Shown piece after piece: positions 49,656-59,171 of a stretch of 64,000 nucleotides of DNA. The position numbers were made by a program, and so were the translations under genes. How positions within the stretch are numbered: position 1 is the stretch's first letter; each line of letters opens with the position of its first letter. The notes below the pieces were generated by a model, which saw only the letters and a list, made by a program, of their open reading frames with translations, was not told the origin of the DNA and searched no databases. Source of the stretch: CAJBIL01 sp044359525 (GTDB lineage: Bacteria; Pseudomonadota; Gammaproteobacteria; Burkholderiales; Rhodocyclaceae); NCBI GenBank assembly GCA_044359525.1, contig JBIKLY010000002.1, forward strand, positions 28,418 to 92,417, written 5' to 3'.

Positions 49656-50987
49656 ATGACGCAAATGACTCCGCAGGAAATCGTTCACGAACTTGATAAA
49701 CACATCGTCGGCCAGGGTAAGGCCAAGAAGGCCGTCGCCATTGCCCTGCGTAACCGCTGGCGGCGTGCGCAGGTAGCCGATCCGCTACGCCAGGAGATTA
49801 CGCCGAAGAATATTCTGATGATCGGGCCGACCGGTGTCGGCAAGACGGAAATCGCCCGCCGGCTGGCGCGGCTAGCCAATGCGCCTTTTATCAAGATTGA
49901 AGCAACGAAGTTTACCGAGGTTGGCTACGTCGGCCGTGACGTTGAAACGATCATCCGCGACCTCGTCGAAATCGCCATCAAGACCGGCCGCGAGCAGGCG
50001 ATGAAGGGCGTTCGGGCGCGTGCTGACGACGCTGCCGAGGATCGCGTTCTTGATGCGCTGCTACCACCGGCGCGCGGTAATTTTTTCAACGACACGCAGG
50101 CGACGGACGAAAGTACGACACGGCAGAAATTTCGCAAGAAACTGCGCGAAGGCGAACTCGACGACAAGGAAATCGAGATTGAGCTTGCCGCCCCGTCGAT
50201 GCAGGCGGAGATTTTCGCGCCGCCCGGCATGGAGGACATGACCTCGCAGATTCAGAGCATGTTTCAGAACATGGGCAGCGGCCGCAAAAAGTCACGCAAG
50301 CTGAAAATCGCCGAGGCGCGCAAGCTGCTGATCGAAGAAGAGGCGGCGAAGCTGGTTAACGACGAGGAGGTGAAGCTTGAAGCGGTGAAAAACGTCGAGC
50401 AGAATGGCATCGTTTTCCTTGATGAGATCGACAAGATTACCTCGCGTGGCGATGCACATGGCGCGGATGTCTCGCGCCAGGGCGTGCAGCGCGACCTGCT
50501 GCCGCTGGTCGAAGGCACCACGGTGTCGACCAAGTACGGCATGGTCCGTACCGATCACGTGCTGTTCATCGCCAGCGGGGCATTTCATCTGGCCAAACCC
50601 TCTGATTTGATTCCCGAGCTGCAGGGGCGTTTTCCAATCCGTGTTGAGCTTGATTCGCTATCGGTGGCCGATTTTGAGTGCATTCTGACTCAGACCGATG
50701 CCTGTCTGACCATGCAGTACCAGGCGTTGCTGGCTACCGAGGGGGTAACGCTTGAGTTTGTTGCCGCTGGTATACAGCGGCTGGCCGAAATTGCCTGGTC
50801 AGTGAACGAGCGAACCGAAAATATCGGCGCGCGCCGTCTACATACGGTGATGGAGCGATTGCTCGAGGAGGTGTCTTTTTCGGCCGGTAAATCCGGCCCG
50901 GAGACGATCGTCGTCGATGCCGCGTATGTCGATGGCCGGCTGGCCGAGCTGGCGCAGAACGAGGATCTGTCGCGTTACGTGCTGTAG
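49656..50987 (+). CDS. hslU: HslU, ATPase subunit of the HslUV protease
   Basis: 443-residue AAA+ unfoldase. MTQMTPQEIVHELDKHIVGQ marks the start used in the family. Walker A GPTGVGKTE (about 58-66), the inserted I domain (about 110-245), Walker B IVFLDEIDKI and the C-terminal substrate/HslV-binding tail ending SRYVL are present. It feeds substrates to HslV. Confidence 0.98.
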   Translation: MTQMTPQEIVHELDKHIVGQGKAKKAVAIALRNRWRRAQVADPLRQEITPKNILMIGPTGVGKTEIARRLARLANAPFIKIEATKFTEVGYVGRDVETIIRDLVEIAIKTGREQAMKGVRARADDAAEDRVLDALLPPARGNFFNDTQATDESTTRQKFRKKLREGELDDKEIEIELAAPSMQAEIFAPPGMEDMTSQIQSMFQNMGSGRKKSRKLKIAEARKLLIEEEAAKLVNDEEVKLEAVKNVEQNGIVFLDEIDKITSRGDAHGADVSRQGVQRDLLPLVEGTTVSTKYGMVRTDHVLFIASGAFHLAKPSDLIPELQGRFPIRVELDSLSVADFECILTQTDACLTMQYQALLATEGVTLEFVAAGIQRLAEIAWSVNERTENIGARRLHTVMERLLEEVSFSAGKSGPETIVVDAAYVDGRLAELAQNEDLSRYVL

Positions 50988-51015
50988 TTTTCGATTCGCC
51001 GGTGATTTCCGGCTA

Positions 51016-52443
51016 TCAGGGAGTAGGCTGCGAGACGATGCAGTTTTTCCCTTTGCGCTTGGCCTTGTAGACGCCGTCGTCGACCCGGCGGACGAAGCTC
51101 CGGGCGTTCTCGGGCGAAGCGTATTGTGTGATGCCGATGCTCACGGTGCTGTGGACGGCGGCGCCGGAGGGAAGTTTCAACGGTGTGTTGGCGAAGGCCG
51201 TACGCAATCGTTCGGCAAGCAGCTCGGCCTCGGCAATGCCGGTTTCCGGGAGAATGGCGGTGAACTCTTCGCCGCCGTAGCGATAGGCGCTGTCGGCGCT
51301 GCGCAAACCGCTTTTGATCACCTGGGCCAGTATCTGCAGGGCGCGGTCGCCTTCAAGGTGGCCGTAGGTGTCATTGAGTTGCTTGAAGTTATCGGCATCG
51401 AGCAACAGCAATGAAAGCGGGCGGTTATAGCGGTTGGCGCGCTCGATCTCATGATTCAACTGTTCGTAAAAATGGCGTGAATTGTAAAGGCTGGTCAGAC
51501 TGTCGGTAATGCTCAGCGTGCGGTAGCGCTGTTCGCTTTCCTTGAGCGCCTGCTCGGCGCGTTTCTGTTCGGTAATGTCCTGCAGGGTCTCGATGGCGCC
51601 GATGAACTTTCCTGTTGTATCGCGCAGCGGCGCGGCGGTGAAGAACAGCCAGCGGCCACTTTCGCCAAAGTGCGGGAAAAAATCCTCGACTTCGTACGCG
51701 CCGCGAACCAGTGTCGAAGGGCGGAATTTCCCGTGATAGAAGCGATCGACATCCTGTTCCAGCGCCCCGCTTAGAATCAGGTCGGCCATTACCGGCCGTT
51801 CGGATTTGTAGAAGGCCCGCCATTGGTCGCGAGTGCCGATCATGTCGCGTGCCGCAACGCCGGTGGCCACTTCGCAGGCACGATTCCAGTGCGTAACGCG
51901 GTGCTCCTGGTCGATCACAAAGCTGGGTACCGAGCTGCCATCGACAATCTGGGCCAGGACGCTGCGGCTGTCCTGTAACGCCGCCTCGGTGCGGCGGCGC
52001 GTTGTGACGTCCTGCAGCGTTTCGATGGCGCCGACAATCTCGCCATGGCTGTTCTTCAGGGGGGCCGCTGTAAAGAACAGCCAGCGGCCGTCTTCGCCAA
52101 TTGCCGGGAAGAAATCCTCCGCTTCGAAAGCGTCTTCGATCAGTGCTGATCGCCGGAATTTGCCCGGGTAGAAGGAGTCAATTTCGCAGTCAAGGGCGCC
52201 GTCGAGAATCAGATCGGCAAGCGTTGGCCGTTGCTGCGGGTAAAAAGCCCGCCACTGCGTACGGCTGCCCAGCATGGTGCCGGCCGGGATGCCGGAAAGC
52301 GTTTCAAGTGCCTTGTTCCAGAGCGTGACCGAATGTGTTCGGTCGAGGACGAAAATCGGAATCGGGCAGCGTTCAACGCCCTCGGTCAGCATGATGCCGT
52401 TAGCGTATTCCGATTGACGGGTCAGCTTCAGGATATCATCCAT
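51016..52443 (-). CDS. PAS-PAS-GGDEF diguanylate cyclase downstream of ftsX
   Basis: 475-residue soluble enzyme with two very similar PAS domains (about 20-155 and 160-295; both contain WRAFY, FYxGKFR and GRWLFFTAAPL) and a GGDEF domain with YGGEEF active site and RxxD inhibition site (RSAD). The matched PAS pair suggests a recent internal duplication. It starts 19 bases after the ftsX stop and may be co-transcribed with ftsYEX. Confidence 0.92.
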   Translation of the reverse strand: MDDILKLTRQSEYANGIMLTEGVERCPIPIFVLDRTHSVTLWNKALETLSGIPAGTMLGSRTQWRAFYPQQRPTLADLILDGALDCEIDSFYPGKFRRSALIEDAFEAEDFFPAIGEDGRWLFFTAAPLKNSHGEIVGAIETLQDVTTRRRTEAALQDSRSVLAQIVDGSSVPSFVIDQEHRVTHWNRACEVATGVAARDMIGTRDQWRAFYKSERPVMADLILSGALEQDVDRFYHGKFRPSTLVRGAYEVEDFFPHFGESGRWLFFTAAPLRDTTGKFIGAIETLQDITEQKRAEQALKESEQRYRTLSITDSLTSLYNSRHFYEQLNHEIERANRYNRPLSLLLLDADNFKQLNDTYGHLEGDRALQILAQVIKSGLRSADSAYRYGGEEFTAILPETGIAEAELLAERLRTAFANTPLKLPSGAAVHSTVSIGITQYASPENARSFVRRVDDGVYKAKRKGKNCIVSQPTP

Positions 52444-52462
52444 GACATCACCTCTTCAGTGC

Positions 52463-53362
52463 TCAGCCAATGCGGCGCAGGTGAATGCTGACTGAAATCT
52501 GTGCGCCCAGCCAGCCGAGCAGCGCGCCGGCCATCGTGAGCCATGCCGTGTGGCTGGCGGATAGCCCGTGCAGAACGAAGTTGCCACCGTACAACGCGGT
52601 AAGTTCGGCCACCGGCCCGGCAAGCAGGTGGCCGCCCGCCGCCACGAGAAGCGCTGCCAGCAGCCCGCCGAGGGCGCCCTGCAAGGCGCCAAAGTAGTGA
52701 AAAGGGCGGCTGATGAAAGCATCAGTGGCGCCGATCAGTTTGGCCACTTCGATTTCGGCGCTTTGCGCGAGGATCTGCAGACGGATGGTGTTGAAAGTGA
52801 CCGCGACGAGCGCGCCGGCAAACAGGCTACCAAGCAGTGTGACGGCCAGTTTGCCGATGCGCAGGAAAGCATCGAAGCGTTTGACCCAGGCTGAATCCAG
52901 TTGCACGTGCGCAACCTTCGGCCAGCCGGCAAAAGTTTTCGCCAGTCTTTCCAGTGCTTCCGGTTGTGTATCGACGGGTTCGACGACAAAGGCATCGGGC
53001 AAGGGATTCTTTGGCAGGCTGGCAACAATTTCGGCCATTCCCTCTGTCGTCTGCAGTCGTTTCAGCGCTTCGTCTTTGGCAATAAAGCGCCAGGTGCCGG
53101 CTTTTTCATTGCGCAGGCGGGATTCGATTTCGCCAATGTCGCGCTTGCCGGCGTCGAGCGTCAGGAAAATGCTGATCTGCTGCACGCTCGATGCGCCGCG
53201 CGTTACGTCGCGGAGGTTGTCGAGAACGACCCAGCCAGCGGTCGGCAGCGTCAATGCGATGCCGATGACCAGCAGCGACAGGGCCGTATTCAGCGGTGAC
53301 GCGGCAAGCCGCCGCAAGGCATCGCACAAGGCTGCCAGATGCTGGGCAAGCCAGGTGCTCAT
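52463..53362 (-). CDS. ftsX: FtsX, membrane partner of FtsE
   Basis: 299-residue permease-like protein with four transmembrane helices (about 22-45, 170-195, 220-245, 265-290) and a periplasmic loop between the first two. With FtsE it controls septal peptidoglycan hydrolases. Start at 53362 overlaps the ftsE stop (ATGA); the longer frame is inside ftsE. Confidence 0.94.
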   Translation of the reverse strand: MSTWLAQHLAALCDALRRLAASPLNTALSLLVIGIALTLPTAGWVVLDNLRDVTRGASSVQQISIFLTLDAGKRDIGEIESRLRNEKAGTWRFIAKDEALKRLQTTEGMAEIVASLPKNPLPDAFVVEPVDTQPEALERLAKTFAGWPKVAHVQLDSAWVKRFDAFLRIGKLAVTLLGSLFAGALVAVTFNTIRLQILAQSAEIEVAKLIGATDAFISRPFHYFGALQGALGGLLAALLVAAGGHLLAGPVAELTALYGGNFVLHGLSASHTAWLTMAGALLGWLGAQISVSIHLRRIG

Positions 53363-54048
53363 GCTGACAATCCTTCGCTGGCTGCCGTGTGGTGCGCGTC
53401 CTGTATCTGCCCTTTTTCGAGCCGCAGGATGCGCGGTGAGAGACGGGACATCCATTCGGCATCGTGCGTGGCGATTACGGTGGTGACGCCGACCTGGTGG
53501 AAGGCGCGGAATATTTCGAGGATATCGGATGCCGATTCGGCGTCCAGATTGGCGGTCGGCTCGTCAGCCAGGAGAATGGCCGGTCGATTGACGACTGCGC
53601 GGGCGATTGCCAGGCGCTGCTGTTCGCCGCCCGAGAGCGCGATGGGCAGTGCTCTTTCGCGTTCGAGCAGGCCGACCTTGTCGATTGCGGCGCGCGCCCG
53701 GCGCACCGCTTCTTTGGCCGGCAGGCCGACGATGGCCAGCGGCAGCAATACGTTGTCGAGCACGCTGCGGTCAAACAGCAGCTTCTGATCCTGGAAAATC
53801 AGGCCGAGGTTGCGGCGCAGGTAGGGGATGGCGCTCCTGCGCAAGGCAGCGAGGTTCTGGCCGTTGACCACGATGCTGCCTGAAGTCGGGCGTTCGATGG
53901 CGGCCAGTAATTTGAACAGGGTGGATTTGCCGGCGCCGGAGTGGCCAGTGATGAAAACCATCTCGCCGGCGTTGATCTCGAAGCTGACGTTCTTCAGCGC
54001 TTCGCGTCCCTCGGGGTAGCGCTTGGTGACGGCGCTGGCACTGATCAT
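53359..54048 (-). CDS. ftsE: FtsE, cell-division ABC ATPase
   Basis: 229-residue ATPase. Walker A GHSGAGKST, signature LSGGEQQRLAIARA, Walker B ILLADEPTANLD. Start at 54048 (MISASAVTKRYPEG) is preceded closely by the ftsY stop; the longer frame reads back into ftsY. Confidence 0.96.
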   Translation of the reverse strand: MISASAVTKRYPEGREALKNVSFEINAGEMVFITGHSGAGKSTLFKLLAAIERPTSGSIVVNGQNLAALRRSAIPYLRRNLGLIFQDQKLLFDRSVLDNVLLPLAIVGLPAKEAVRRARAAIDKVGLLERERALPIALSGGEQQRLAIARAVVNRPAILLADEPTANLDAESASDILEIFRAFHQVGVTTVIATHDAEWMSRLSPRILRLEKGQIQDAHHTAASEGLSA

Positions 54049-54055
54049 GCGCGGG

Positions 54056-55048
54056 TCATTCAAAAAGGGCATCCACGAAGTCGCGGGCGTTGAACGGGCG
54101 CAGATCGTTGATGCCTTCACCGACGCCGATAAAGCGGATCGGCTTCGGACACTGGCGGGCAATCGCTGCCACGATGCCGCCCTTGGCGGTGCCGTCGAGT
54201 TTGGTCAGGACCAGGCCGGTGACGTTGATCGCCTTGTCGAAGGCTTTGACCTGTTGCAGCGCGTTCTGGCCAATGTTGGCGTCGAGCACGAGCAAGGTTT
54301 CATGCGGGCCGGACGGGTCGGCTTTCTGGATGACGCGGCGTACCTTGGCGATTTCTTCCATCAGGTGCAGCTGTGTCGGCAGACGGCCGGCGGTATCGGC
54401 CAGCACGATATCGATGCCGCGTGCTTTGGCGGCGGCAATGGCGTCGAAGATGACCGCCGCCGGATCGCCGGATTCCTGGGCGATGACCGCGATGTTGTTG
54501 CGCTCGCCCCAGACCTGCAACTGCTCACGCGCGGCTGCGCGGAAGGTGTCACCGGCAGCCAGCAGTACCGATTTGCCGTGTGCCTGAAAATATTTGGCCA
54601 GCTTGCCGATCGACGTGGTTTTGCCGGCACCATTGACGCCGGCGATCATGATGATGAAAGGTCGATGGGTGGATACGTCGAGTCCTTGTTCCAGCGGCTG
54701 CAGCAGTTCATGCAGGGCGTCGGCCAGTGCTTGCTGGATGCTTTCGGGGGTTTCGAGTTTGTCGCGTTTGGCGCGCGTTTTCAGTTCGTGCAAAAGGTGC
54801 TGGGTTGCCTCCATGCCGACGTCACTGGTCAGCAGCAGGGTTTCCAGTTCTTCGAGCAGTTCGTCATCGACCTTGCCGCGCGCGAAAATCGATTTGAGCT
54901 TGCCGCCGAACTGCGCACGCGTGCGCGCCAGCCCGGCTTTCAGCCGGTCGCGCCAGGAGGGTGCCGGTGCCAGGCTGGCTGAGGCGATATCGGTCGGGGT
55001 CGCCGGAGGGTGTTGTTCGCCGGGCGATTTTTTCAGGAAACCAAACAT
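54056..55048 (-). CDS. ftsY: FtsY, signal recognition particle receptor
   Basis: 330-residue GTPase that docks ribosome-SRP complexes on the membrane. A short N-terminal acidic/proline segment is followed by the NG domain with AGVNGAGKTTSIGKLAK, DTAGRLPTQ and TKLDGTAKGG. First gene of minus-strand ftsYEX. Confidence 0.97.
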   Translation of the reverse strand: MFGFLKKSPGEQHPPATPTDIASASLAPAPSWRDRLKAGLARTRAQFGGKLKSIFARGKVDDELLEELETLLLTSDVGMEATQHLLHELKTRAKRDKLETPESIQQALADALHELLQPLEQGLDVSTHRPFIIMIAGVNGAGKTTSIGKLAKYFQAHGKSVLLAAGDTFRAAAREQLQVWGERNNIAVIAQESGDPAAVIFDAIAAAKARGIDIVLADTAGRLPTQLHLMEEIAKVRRVIQKADPSGPHETLLVLDANIGQNALQQVKAFDKAINVTGLVLTKLDGTAKGGIVAAIARQCPKPIRFIGVGEGINDLRPFNARDFVDALFE

Positions 55049-55160
55049 GGTGCTTCCGCGTCTCAGGGGCTGTCAGGGCTTGCGGCGGTGGTAAGATGCC
55101 GTCGCAAATGCTTTATTACATGTGTTTTCCGGCAAATTCTAACAGAAGCGATTCCTGCCC

Positions 55161-56519
55161 ATGCGTTACTCAAGTCTGACTGTGCTTTTACTCGCCTTGT
55201 CGGCGCCACTGGCGGCGCTGGCCAATCCCTTCGAACATCAGCTGGCCAACGGCCTGCGCGTCATCGTCAAGGAAGACCGCCGGGCGCCCACTGCGGCGCA
55301 TATGGTCTGGTATCGCGCCGGCAGTGTCGACGAGACCAACGGCACGACCGGCGTTGCACATGTGCTCGAACACCTGATGTTCAAGGGTACGCCGAGCGCC
55401 GGGCCGGGCGAGTTCAATCGCCGCGTGGCGGCGGCCGGTGGCCGTGACAATGCTTTTACCAGCCGCGATTACACGGCCTATTTCCAGCAGATCCCGAAGC
55501 AGAAGCTGGAAGAGATGATGCAGCTTGAAGCCGATCGGATGCGTCATCTGACGCTTGACGCCAAGGAGTTTGCGCAGGAAATCAAGGTCGTCATGGAGGA
55601 ACGCCGCTTGCGCACCGACGATCAGCCGCAGGCCATGCTTTTCGAGCAGATGAGCGGCGTGGCTTTCCAGTCGCACCCCTACCGCGTGCCGATCATCGGC
55701 TGGATGAACGATCTCGAAAACATGAGCGTGCAGGACGCGCGCGACTGGTACGAGCGCTGGTATGTGCCGAACAACGCGTATGTGGTGATCGTTGGCGACG
55801 TTGATCATGCGCAGGTTTTCAAGCTGGCTGAAAAATATTACGGGGAACTCAAGTCGCGACCCTTGCCGCTTCGCAAGCCGCAGGACGAGCCCGTGCAAAC
55901 GGGTATCCGTCGCCTGACGGTGAAGGCGCCGGCCGAGTTGCCGGTCGTTCTGATGAGTTACAAGGTGCCGGTGATTCGCGATGTCGAGAAGGATATCGAT
56001 CCCTATGCGCTTGAAATGCTTTCGGCGATTCTCGACGGGCACGAAGCGGCGCGTTTTTCGAAGCATCTGATTCGCGAGCAGCGCCTTGCCGTTGCGGCGG
56101 GGGTCGGCTACGACACGACTTCGCGTGGCCCCGGCATGTTTTATCTGCAGGGCTCGCCGAGTGAAGGAAAAACACGGGCCGAACTGGAAGCGGGTTTCCG
56201 TGCCGAACTGGCGAGTATCCAGCAGGACGGCGTGGCCGATGACGAGTTGGCGCGGGCCAAGGCGCAACTGGTGGCCAGCCAGATCTACAAGCTCGATTCG
56301 ATGTTTGCCCAGGCCATGGAAATCGGCCAGATGGAATCGGTTGGCATTTCGCACAAGCTTGACCGGCGCATGATCGAGAAATTGCAGGCAGTGAGTGCCG
56401 AACAGGTGCAGGCCGTTGCCCGGAAATATTTTGGCGATGACCAGCTGACCGTTGCCGAACTTGATCCGCAACCCTTGCCGCAGACACCGCGTCCGCGTTC
56501 TGCCGCGCCACGTCACTAA
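55161..56519 (+). CDS. M16 zinc peptidase, catalytic member
   Basis: 452-residue secreted peptidase (signal peptide to ALA, about 21) of the insulinase/PQQL family. The inverted zinc site HVLEHLMFKGT (HxxEH) and a downstream Glu in VVMEERRLR are present. It partners the next gene, which lacks the site. Divergent from ftsY. Confidence 0.93.
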   Translation: MRYSSLTVLLLALSAPLAALANPFEHQLANGLRVIVKEDRRAPTAAHMVWYRAGSVDETNGTTGVAHVLEHLMFKGTPSAGPGEFNRRVAAAGGRDNAFTSRDYTAYFQQIPKQKLEEMMQLEADRMRHLTLDAKEFAQEIKVVMEERRLRTDDQPQAMLFEQMSGVAFQSHPYRVPIIGWMNDLENMSVQDARDWYERWYVPNNAYVVIVGDVDHAQVFKLAEKYYGELKSRPLPLRKPQDEPVQTGIRRLTVKAPAELPVVLMSYKVPVIRDVEKDIDPYALEMLSAILDGHEAARFSKHLIREQRLAVAAGVGYDTTSRGPGMFYLQGSPSEGKTRAELEAGFRAELASIQQDGVADDELARAKAQLVASQIYKLDSMFAQAMEIGQMESVGISHKLDRRMIEKLQAVSAEQVQAVARKYFGDDQLTVAELDPQPLPQTPRPRSAAPRH

Positions 56520-56530
56520 GAGGTTTGCCG

Positions 56531-57826
56531 ATGAAACTGTTCAATCTGTTTGCTCTTCTGTGCTTGAGTCTTGCCACTCAGGCTGCCCATGCCGGCCCAA
56601 AAATCGAGCACTGGGTGGCGCCTTCCGGTGCGCGGGTGTTTTTCGTGGAAAACCATGCCCTGCCCATTCTCGATGTGCAGGTCGATTTCGTTGCCGGCAC
56701 GGCCTACGATCCGGTTGGCAAAACCGGCGTCGCCTCGTTGACCCGTGGTTTGCTGGAACTTGGCGTCGAAGGTCTGGATGAAACGCAGATTGCCAGTCGA
56801 ATGGCCGATCTGGGGGCCATGCTGTCGGGCGGTGCCGATATGGATCGCGCCTCTGTTTCCTTGCGCACGCTTTCTGCCGAGGACAAACGCGTGCCGGCGC
56901 TCGACATCCTGCGCGCCGTGCTGGTCAGCCCGCAGTTCCCGCAGGCGGCTTTTGAGCGTGAAAAGGCGCGCACGATTGCGGCGCTCAAGGAGGCTTTGAC
57001 GCGTCCGGAGGCGATTGCCGGCAAGGCTTTCTGGTCCGCCATGTATCCCGGCCATGCTTACGGTCAGCAATCGACGCCCGAATCGGTGGCTGATATCGAG
57101 CGTGATGATCTTCCCGCCTTCTATCGCACGCATTACACAGCCGCCCGGGCGTCGGTATCGATTGTCGGCGATCTTTCGCGCGCCGAGGCCGAGGCGCTGG
57201 CCCAGCAGTTGACCGCGGATTTGCCTGCGGGGGCCGGTGCCGCGCGCCTGAGTGATCCCTTGCTGCCGGTTGCCACCGAGCAGCGTATTGCCCACCCCGC
57301 CGCGCAAGCGCATGTGCTGATCGGCCTGCCGGCGATCAAACGTGGCGATCCGGATATCTTTCCGTTGCTGGTCGGTAACTATTCGCTGGGTGGCGGTGGC
57401 TTTGTTTCACGCCTGATGAAGGAAGTGCGCGACAAGCGGGGTTTTGCCTACAGTGTGTACAGCTATTTCCATCCGATGGCGCTGCCCGGGCCTTTCCAGA
57501 TTGGTCTGCAGACCAAAAAGACGCAGGCCAACGACGCACTGAAACTGACGCGTGAAGTCCTCGCCGGATTTCTTGCCGAAGGGCCGAGCGAGAGCGAATT
57601 GAAGGCAGCCAAGCAAAATCTGGTCGGCAGTTTTCCCCTGCGCCTCGACAGCAATCGCAAGATTCTTGAAAACGTCGCGGTGATCGGTTTCTACGGCATG
57701 CCGCTCGACTATCTCGATCGCTACGCCGAAAATATCGAGAAGGTCACGGTTGCCGATATCCGTGCGGCTTTCGCGCGCCACGTGAAGCAGGGGCATCTGG
57801 TTACCGTTGTCGTCGCCGGAGAGTAG
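56531..57826 (+). CDS. M16 peptidase-like protein without the zinc site
   Basis: 431-residue secreted protein (signal peptide about 1-21, ending AHA) homologous to the preceding peptidase, but with GVASLTRGLLELG in place of HxxEH. It should be the non-catalytic half of a heterodimer, as in mitochondrial processing peptidase. ATG at 56531 is used rather than TTG at 56525. Confidence 0.92.
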   Translation: MKLFNLFALLCLSLATQAAHAGPKIEHWVAPSGARVFFVENHALPILDVQVDFVAGTAYDPVGKTGVASLTRGLLELGVEGLDETQIASRMADLGAMLSGGADMDRASVSLRTLSAEDKRVPALDILRAVLVSPQFPQAAFEREKARTIAALKEALTRPEAIAGKAFWSAMYPGHAYGQQSTPESVADIERDDLPAFYRTHYTAARASVSIVGDLSRAEAEALAQQLTADLPAGAGAARLSDPLLPVATEQRIAHPAAQAHVLIGLPAIKRGDPDIFPLLVGNYSLGGGGFVSRLMKEVRDKRGFAYSVYSYFHPMALPGPFQIGLQTKKTQANDALKLTREVLAGFLAEGPSESELKAAKQNLVGSFPLRLDSNRKILENVAVIGFYGMPLDYLDRYAENIEKVTVADIRAAFARHVKQGHLVTVVVAGE

Positions 57827-58383
57827 TGCTGAATTCAGTGCGCATTATTGGCGGAGCGTGGCGCCGGCGTGTGCTGCGCTTTCCCGAGTCGGAAGCTTTG
57901 CGGCCTACGCCTGATCGTGTACGCGAGACTCTGTTCAACTGGCTTGGGCAGGATCTGGACGGCTTGCTTTGTCTTGATCTTTTTGCCGGCAGCGGTGCGC
58001 TCGGCTTTGAAGCGGCGTCGCGCGGCGCGGCAAAAGTCGTGATGGTTGAAACAGCGCCAAAGGTGCTTGCAGCGCTTGAGGAAAACGCCCGAATGCTGGG
58101 CGCCGACGGGCGACTGGAGATTGTGCGCTCGGATGCGGTAAAATTCGCCTCCTCGACCGGTTTGCGTTTTGACGTGCTGTTTCTCGATCCGCCGTATCGT
58201 CAAGGCTGGGTTGACCGTCTGACACCCCTGTTACCGCGAATTCTGACCGAGGATGCGTTGCTGTACGTGGAAGCGGAAAACGCGCTGGAAGGCATCGGCG
58301 ACTGGCGCACGGTGCGTCACGGCAAGGCCGGACAGGTTTTTTATCACTTGATGCGACAAGGTGGACCCAATGACGCTGAATAA
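57826..58383 (+). CDS. rsmD: RsmD, 16S rRNA m2G966 methyltransferase
   Basis: 185-residue SAM-dependent enzyme. RPTPDRVRETLFNWLG, DLFAGSGALGFEA and the catalytic FLDPPYR are visible. A GTG start overlaps the stop of the previous gene; another GTG at 57838 is possible. It overlaps coaD by 14 bases. Confidence 0.95.
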   Translation: MLNSVRIIGGAWRRRVLRFPESEALRPTPDRVRETLFNWLGQDLDGLLCLDLFAGSGALGFEAASRGAAKVVMVETAPKVLAALEENARMLGADGRLEIVRSDAVKFASSTGLRFDVLFLDPPYRQGWVDRLTPLLPRILTEDALLYVEAENALEGIGDWRTVRHGKAGQVFYHLMRQGGPNDAE

Positions 58384-58870
58384 GCGCGTGGCAATCTATG
58401 CGGGCACTTTTGACCCGATGACGCGGGGGCATGAAGACCTCGTCCGGCGGGCTGCCAATCTGTTTGATCATGTGATCGTCGGTATTGCCGAAAGCCGTTC
58501 CAAGCGCCCTTTTTTTTCGCTTGCCGAGCGGGTCGAGATTGCCCAGGAGTTATTGGCCAAATACCCGAATGTCGAGGTCTGCGGCTTTGACTGCCTGCTG
58601 ATGGATTTTTTGCATGCCAAAGGCGCCAAGGTGATTTTGCGCGGCCTGCGGGCGGCGTCGGATTTCGAGTACGAATTCCAGATGGCGGGGATGAACAGAA
58701 ATCTCTATCCCGATGTCGAAACCGTGTTCCTGACCCCCGGCGAGCAGTACATGTTTATTTCGGCAACGATGGTGCGCGAAATTGCGTTGCTTGGCGGTGA
58801 TGTCAGCAAGTTTGTTCAGCCCGCGATTTGTGAACGGCTGGCGAAAAGAGTATCCGAAAAATTTCAATGA
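58370..58870 (+). CDS. coaD: CoaD, phosphopantetheine adenylyltransferase
   Basis: 166-residue enzyme of coenzyme A synthesis that joins ATP and 4'-phosphopantetheine. YAGTFDPMTRGHEDL holds the TxGH-type site (here TRGH), and FISATMVREIA the conserved C-terminal motif. ATG at 58370 lies inside the rsmD end. Confidence 0.96.
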   Translation: MTLNKRVAIYAGTFDPMTRGHEDLVRRAANLFDHVIVGIAESRSKRPFFSLAERVEIAQELLAKYPNVEVCGFDCLLMDFLHAKGAKVILRGLRAASDFEYEFQMAGMNRNLYPDVETVFLTPGEQYMFISATMVREIALLGGDVSKFVQPAICERLAKRVSEKFQ

Positions 58871-58888
58871 TCTGAAGGAATAGTAGCT

Positions 58889-59149
58889 ATGGCTTTGATT
58901 ATCACCGACGAATGTATCAACTGCGATGTTTGCGAGCCTGAGTGCCCGAATGAGGCGATTTCACAGGGTGCAGAGATTTATGATATTGACCCCAGCAAGT
59001 GCACCGAATGCGTTGGTCATTACGATACGCCGCAGTGTGTCGAGGTCTGCCCGGTTGATTGCATCCCGAAGGACCCCGCGCATCAGGAGAATAATGATCA
59101 GTTGTGGGTCAAGTACGAAAAACTGACGGGTAACAAGCGTCCGGCCTGA
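58889..59149 (+). CDS. YfhL-type 2[4Fe-4S] ferredoxin
   Basis: 86-residue ferredoxin with CINCDVCEPECP and CTECVGHYDTPQCVEVCPVDC, the second group having the eight-residue insertion typical of the YfhL/Alvin-type ferredoxins. 18 bases after coaD, a very common order in betaproteobacteria. Converges with the cyclase gene at 59172. Confidence 0.95.
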   Translation: MALIITDECINCDVCEPECPNEAISQGAEIYDIDPSKCTECVGHYDTPQCVEVCPVDCIPKDPAHQENNDQLWVKYEKLTGNKRPA

Positions 59150-59171
59150 TCGTCATCCGGCGCCGGCTGCC

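Noticed and set aside
55188..56516. 442-codon frame antisense to the M16 peptidase
   Set aside because: Fully overlaps a secreted zinc peptidase with an intact HxxEH motif; a shadow.
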